Source: an uncultured Fidelibacterota bacterium (GTDB lineage: Bacteria > Fidelibacterota > Marinisomatia > Marinisomatales > Marinisomataceae). From it: a stretch of 64,000 bases of DNA. The notes below the pieces were generated by a model. The model saw nothing but the letters and a program-made list of their open reading frames with translations. It was not told where the DNA came from and did not search any database. Of this stretch, positions 60,158 through 64,000 are shown one piece after another (within the stretch, counting starts at the first letter, position 1; each line of letters starts with the position of its first letter). The stretch is taken from assembly GCA_902578385.1 (NCBI GenBank), contig CACHCR010000002.1:62001-126000 (forward strand), given 5' to 3'. A program made the position numbers and the translations under genes.

Positions 60158-60498
60158 AGATTCAATCAAAAGCAACCAATAGTCAGACAATTATAGCTGA
60201 AGATGTAGCTATTGACGGAAATATGATTCTTAGTGGGAATGTTACAATATATGGGGAAATCAAAGGTTCAGTAAAAACAGATGGTGCAATCCAGCTTGCA
60301 AAAAGTGGAAAAATTTTTGGCGATGTTCAAGCATCAATGATACAAATCAATGGCTATATTGAAGGTGATGCCCATATTAACGGCCCTGCTGAGCTTTTAA
60401 AAGGTTGTGAATTGGTTGGCAATCTAAAATATAAAGTTTTAACTATCGAAGATGGCGCTCAGTTCTCTGGAAGATGTGATATAATAGTTGATGAATAA
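60154..60498 (+). CDS. Bactofilin (polymer-forming cytoskeletal protein)
   Basis: TIIAEDVAIDGNMILSGNVTIYGEIKGSVKTDGAIQLAKSGKIFGDVQA repeat pattern. Confidence 0.93.
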   Translation: MKIQSKATNSQTIIAEDVAIDGNMILSGNVTIYGEIKGSVKTDGAIQLAKSGKIFGDVQASMIQINGYIEGDAHINGPAELLKGCELVGNLKYKVLTIEDGAQFSGRCDIIVDE

Positions 60499-60685
60499 AA
60501 AAAAGACTTTAAGCTCCATTATGGCTGAAAGTTATTCAGTCTATTTTGAATTTATTGGAATCATTCTTTCTTGGCTTTTAATAGCATTTTTTTTCTTTAA
60601 TGACATTTGGAGAGTTTTTATAATGATTATTGGAGTTTTTCATGCTTCATATCGTGCCTACCAACATGTAAATAATAATAATTGA
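60491..60685 (+). CDS. Small two-TM protein upstream of atp genes, AtpZ/AtpI-like by position
   Basis: 64 aa, two hydrophobic helices, immediately before atpB. Confidence 0.5.
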   Translation: MNKKKTLSSIMAESYSVYFEFIGIILSWLLIAFFFFNDIWRVFIMIIGVFHASYRAYQHVNNNN

Positions 60686-60739
60686 GATTTCCACTTTTTT
60701 TTCTGTTTTTCCTTATAACTTTCTATTTATATTTCGGCG

Positions 60740-61913
<1,174 letters not shown>

Positions 61914-61931
61914 TCAAAATAAGGAAATAAT

Positions 61932-62438
61932 ATGAATCCATTATTAACGCCAGAACTAGGCACATATGTCTGGTCATTAGTTATTTTTTTAACTGTACTT
62001 TTCGTTTTAAAGAAGTATGCATGGAATCCTCTTCTTGATTTTTTAGAAGAAAGAGAAAAGGATATTGCTGAATCTTTGGAAATGGCTGAGAGTGCTAAAA
62101 CTAATCTTGAAAAAATTAAAGATGAGTCTGAAAAAATACTTAATAAGGCAAAAAAAGAAGGCAAAACTATTGTAAGCGATAGCAAATTAAGAGCTGAAGA
62201 ATCTGCAAATAAAATCCTTGATGATGCTAAAGCAAAATCAAATGAATTTCTTGATGACGCAAAATCAAAAATTGAAATTGAGAAAAAGCGAGCAATTAAA
62301 GAAATTAAGGAAGAGGTTGTAGATTTAAGTTTAGAACTTGCTACAAAAGTTTTGCAGCGTAATGTTAAGGATGATGATAATAATAAGTTTATTAAATCAT
62401 CACTTGAGGCAGTAAAGGCAGATGAAGCAAAATCTTAA
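61932..62438 (+). CDS. atpF: F0F1 ATP synthase subunit b
   Basis: TM near N-terminus then charged coiled coil; FLEEREKDIAESLEMAE; operon position. Confidence 0.95.
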   Translation: MNPLLTPELGTYVWSLVIFLTVLFVLKKYAWNPLLDFLEEREKDIAESLEMAESAKTNLEKIKDESEKILNKAKKEGKTIVSDSKLRAEESANKILDDAKAKSNEFLDDAKSKIEIEKKRAIKEIKEEVVDLSLELATKVLQRNVKDDDNNKFIKSSLEAVKADEAKS

Positions 62439-62964
62439 AAAAGTAAATATTTACTCGAACCTTTTAAATGATGCAGTTAATTCGTTTGATGATTTTAATA
62501 GCGTCAGTATTGGGTTAGAAGAATTTAATTCTTCATTAAGAAGAGATTTATCTATTAATACATTTTTCAAATCTAAGACAATTGATAGTTCGACCAAAAT
62601 TAGTCTTTTTGAAAAAGCTGTCTCTCAATCAATGAATGGAATATTAGTTGAGGTGTTAAAAGTAGTAATTGAAAATGAAGATACTAATTTAGTTAATGAT
62701 ATTTTTAAGAGCTTTATTACACTTTCAAAAGAGAAACTAAATATAGCATTTGTTGATGTTACTTCTTCTGCTGAAATAAATAATAGTCAACAAGAAGATA
62801 TAACAAGCTCTTTAAGTGATCTTATTAATAAGAAAATCAATATCAATTTTGATGTTGATAAAAATTTAATTGGGGGACTTAAGATTAAAGTAGACGATAC
62901 TCTATATGATAGTAGTCTGCAAACAAAATTAGAAAAAGCAAAATCAAAATTGGTAGGGGTATAA
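62422..62964 (+). CDS. atpH: F0F1 ATP synthase subunit delta
   Basis: Operon position; C-terminal DKNLIGGLKIKVDDTLYDSSLQTKLEKAK. Confidence 0.93.
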   Translation: MKQNLKKVNIYSNLLNDAVNSFDDFNSVSIGLEEFNSSLRRDLSINTFFKSKTIDSSTKISLFEKAVSQSMNGILVEVLKVVIENEDTNLVNDIFKSFITLSKEKLNIAFVDVTSSAEINNSQQEDITSSLSDLINKKININFDVDKNLIGGLKIKVDDTLYDSSLQTKLEKAKSKLVGV

Positions 62965-64000
62965 ATGGATATTAAAACAAATGAAATTGGAGATTTGTTA
63001 AGAAGTCAAATCAAAAACATCAATGAAAATGTTGATGTAAATGAAGTTGGCGAAGTTTTAGAAATTGGTGATGGTGTTGCCCGCACAAGTGGTCTGGGCA
63101 GCGTTATGAGTTCTGAGCTAGTTGAGTTCCCAAATAATGTATTTGGTATGGCATTGAATTTAGAAGAAGAAAATGTTGGTGCAGTTCTATTTGGAGATAG
63201 TAGTCTTGTTAAAGAAGGTGATACTGTTAAGCGAACTGGTAAGGTTGTTGAGGTTCCTGTTGGAAAAGAATTACTTGGGCGCGTAGTTGATCCTTTGGGA
63301 CAGCCAATGGATGGAAAGGGACCTGTCAATGCTAAAGAAACTTTACCAATCGAAAGAAAAGCTTTAGGTGTTATGCAAAGATTCCCAGTTAAAGAACCCC
63401 TACAAACTGGATTAAAATCAATTGATAGCATGATTCCAATTGGCCGCGGTCAAAGAGAGCTAATAATTGGAGATAGACAAACTGGTAAGTCAGCAATTGC
63501 TATTGATGCTATTATTAATCAAAAATCAACTCATGATTCTGATAGCCCAGTATATTGTATTTATGTTGCCGTTGGTCAGAAAGCTTCTACTGTTGCAAAA
63601 CTAGTTGCAGAGCTTGAAGCTAATGGCGCAATGGAATATACTACAGTTGTTGTGGCAAATGCGTCTGATCCAGCACCCTTACAATATATTGCTCCTTACT
63701 CTGGATGTGCCATGGGAGAATATTATAGAGATAATGGAATGCATGGATTAATTGTGTATGATGATCTTTCAAAACAAGCTACAGCTTATAGACAAATGTC
63801 ACTTGTTTTGAGGAGACCTCCAGGACGAGAAGCTTTCCCTGGTGATGTATTTTATTTGCATAGTAGATTATTAGAAAGAGCTTCAAAACTATCTGAAGAT
63901 TTAGGTTCTGGTTCTTTAACTGCTCTTCCAGTAATTGAAACTCAAGAAGGTGATGTATCTGCATACATTCCAACTAATGTAATTTCCATTACTGATGGAC
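62965..64000 (+). CDS. atpA: F0F1 ATP synthase subunit alpha, 3'-truncated by window edge
   Basis: ATG 62965; frame open to window end: [59 protein letters not shown]. Confidence 0.96.
   Translation, partial: MDIKTNEIGDLLRSQIKNINENVDVNEVGEVLEIGDGVARTSGLGSVMSSELVEFPNNVFGMALNLEEENVGAVLFGDSSLVKEGDTVKRTGKVVEVPVGKELLGRVVDPLGQPMDGKGPVNAKETLPIERKALGVMQRFPVKEPLQTGLKSIDSMIPIGRGQRELIIGDRQTGKSAIAIDAIINQKSTHDSDSPVYCIYVAVGQKASTVAKLVAELEANGAMEYTTVVVANASDPAPLQYIAPYSGCAMGEYYRDNGMHGLIVYDDLSKQATAYRQMSLVLRRPPGREAFPGDVFYLHSRLLERASKLSEDLGSGSLTALPVIETQEGDVSAYIPTNVISITDG

Noticed and set aside
63006-63431. 141-aa minus-strand ORF inside atpA
   Set aside because: Antisense to the highly conserved atpA frame; serine/proline-rich shadow composition.

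Overview
This 64 kb, AT-rich window is densely packed chromosomal core sequence from a diderm, LPS-bearing bacterium. Gene content (DUF4835, DUF2723, TonB receptor with CarboxypepD-like N-terminus, DUF502) suggests an FCB-group, possibly Marinimicrobia/SAR406-like, organism; that placement is inference only. I found no convincing mobile element, CRISPR array or rRNA. Main blocks: rsmA-rpsU-phosphohexomutase-valS; recG; a TolC/MacA/MacB-type efflux operon; an LPS/KDO operon (kdsB-pyrG-kdsA-kdsC-lptC-lptB-rpoN-argF); tgt; a phosphate block (tRNA-Asn-phoB-phoR-TonB receptor-beta-helix lipoprotein-phoU-PiT-like transporter, with a phytase-like lipoprotein further downstream); secDF; threonine degradation (kbl/tdh); parAB-M23-bactofilin; and an ATP synthase operon running off the right edge. 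Most notable: (1) the Shine-Dalgarno of phoB appears to be the 3' acceptor strand of the upstream tRNA-Asn; (2) three sets of 11-bp-phased, Pho-box-like direct repeats precede three transcription units of the phosphate block; (3) a 75-aa small protein with an internal duplication has its own strong promoter and a UUCG-loop terminator.
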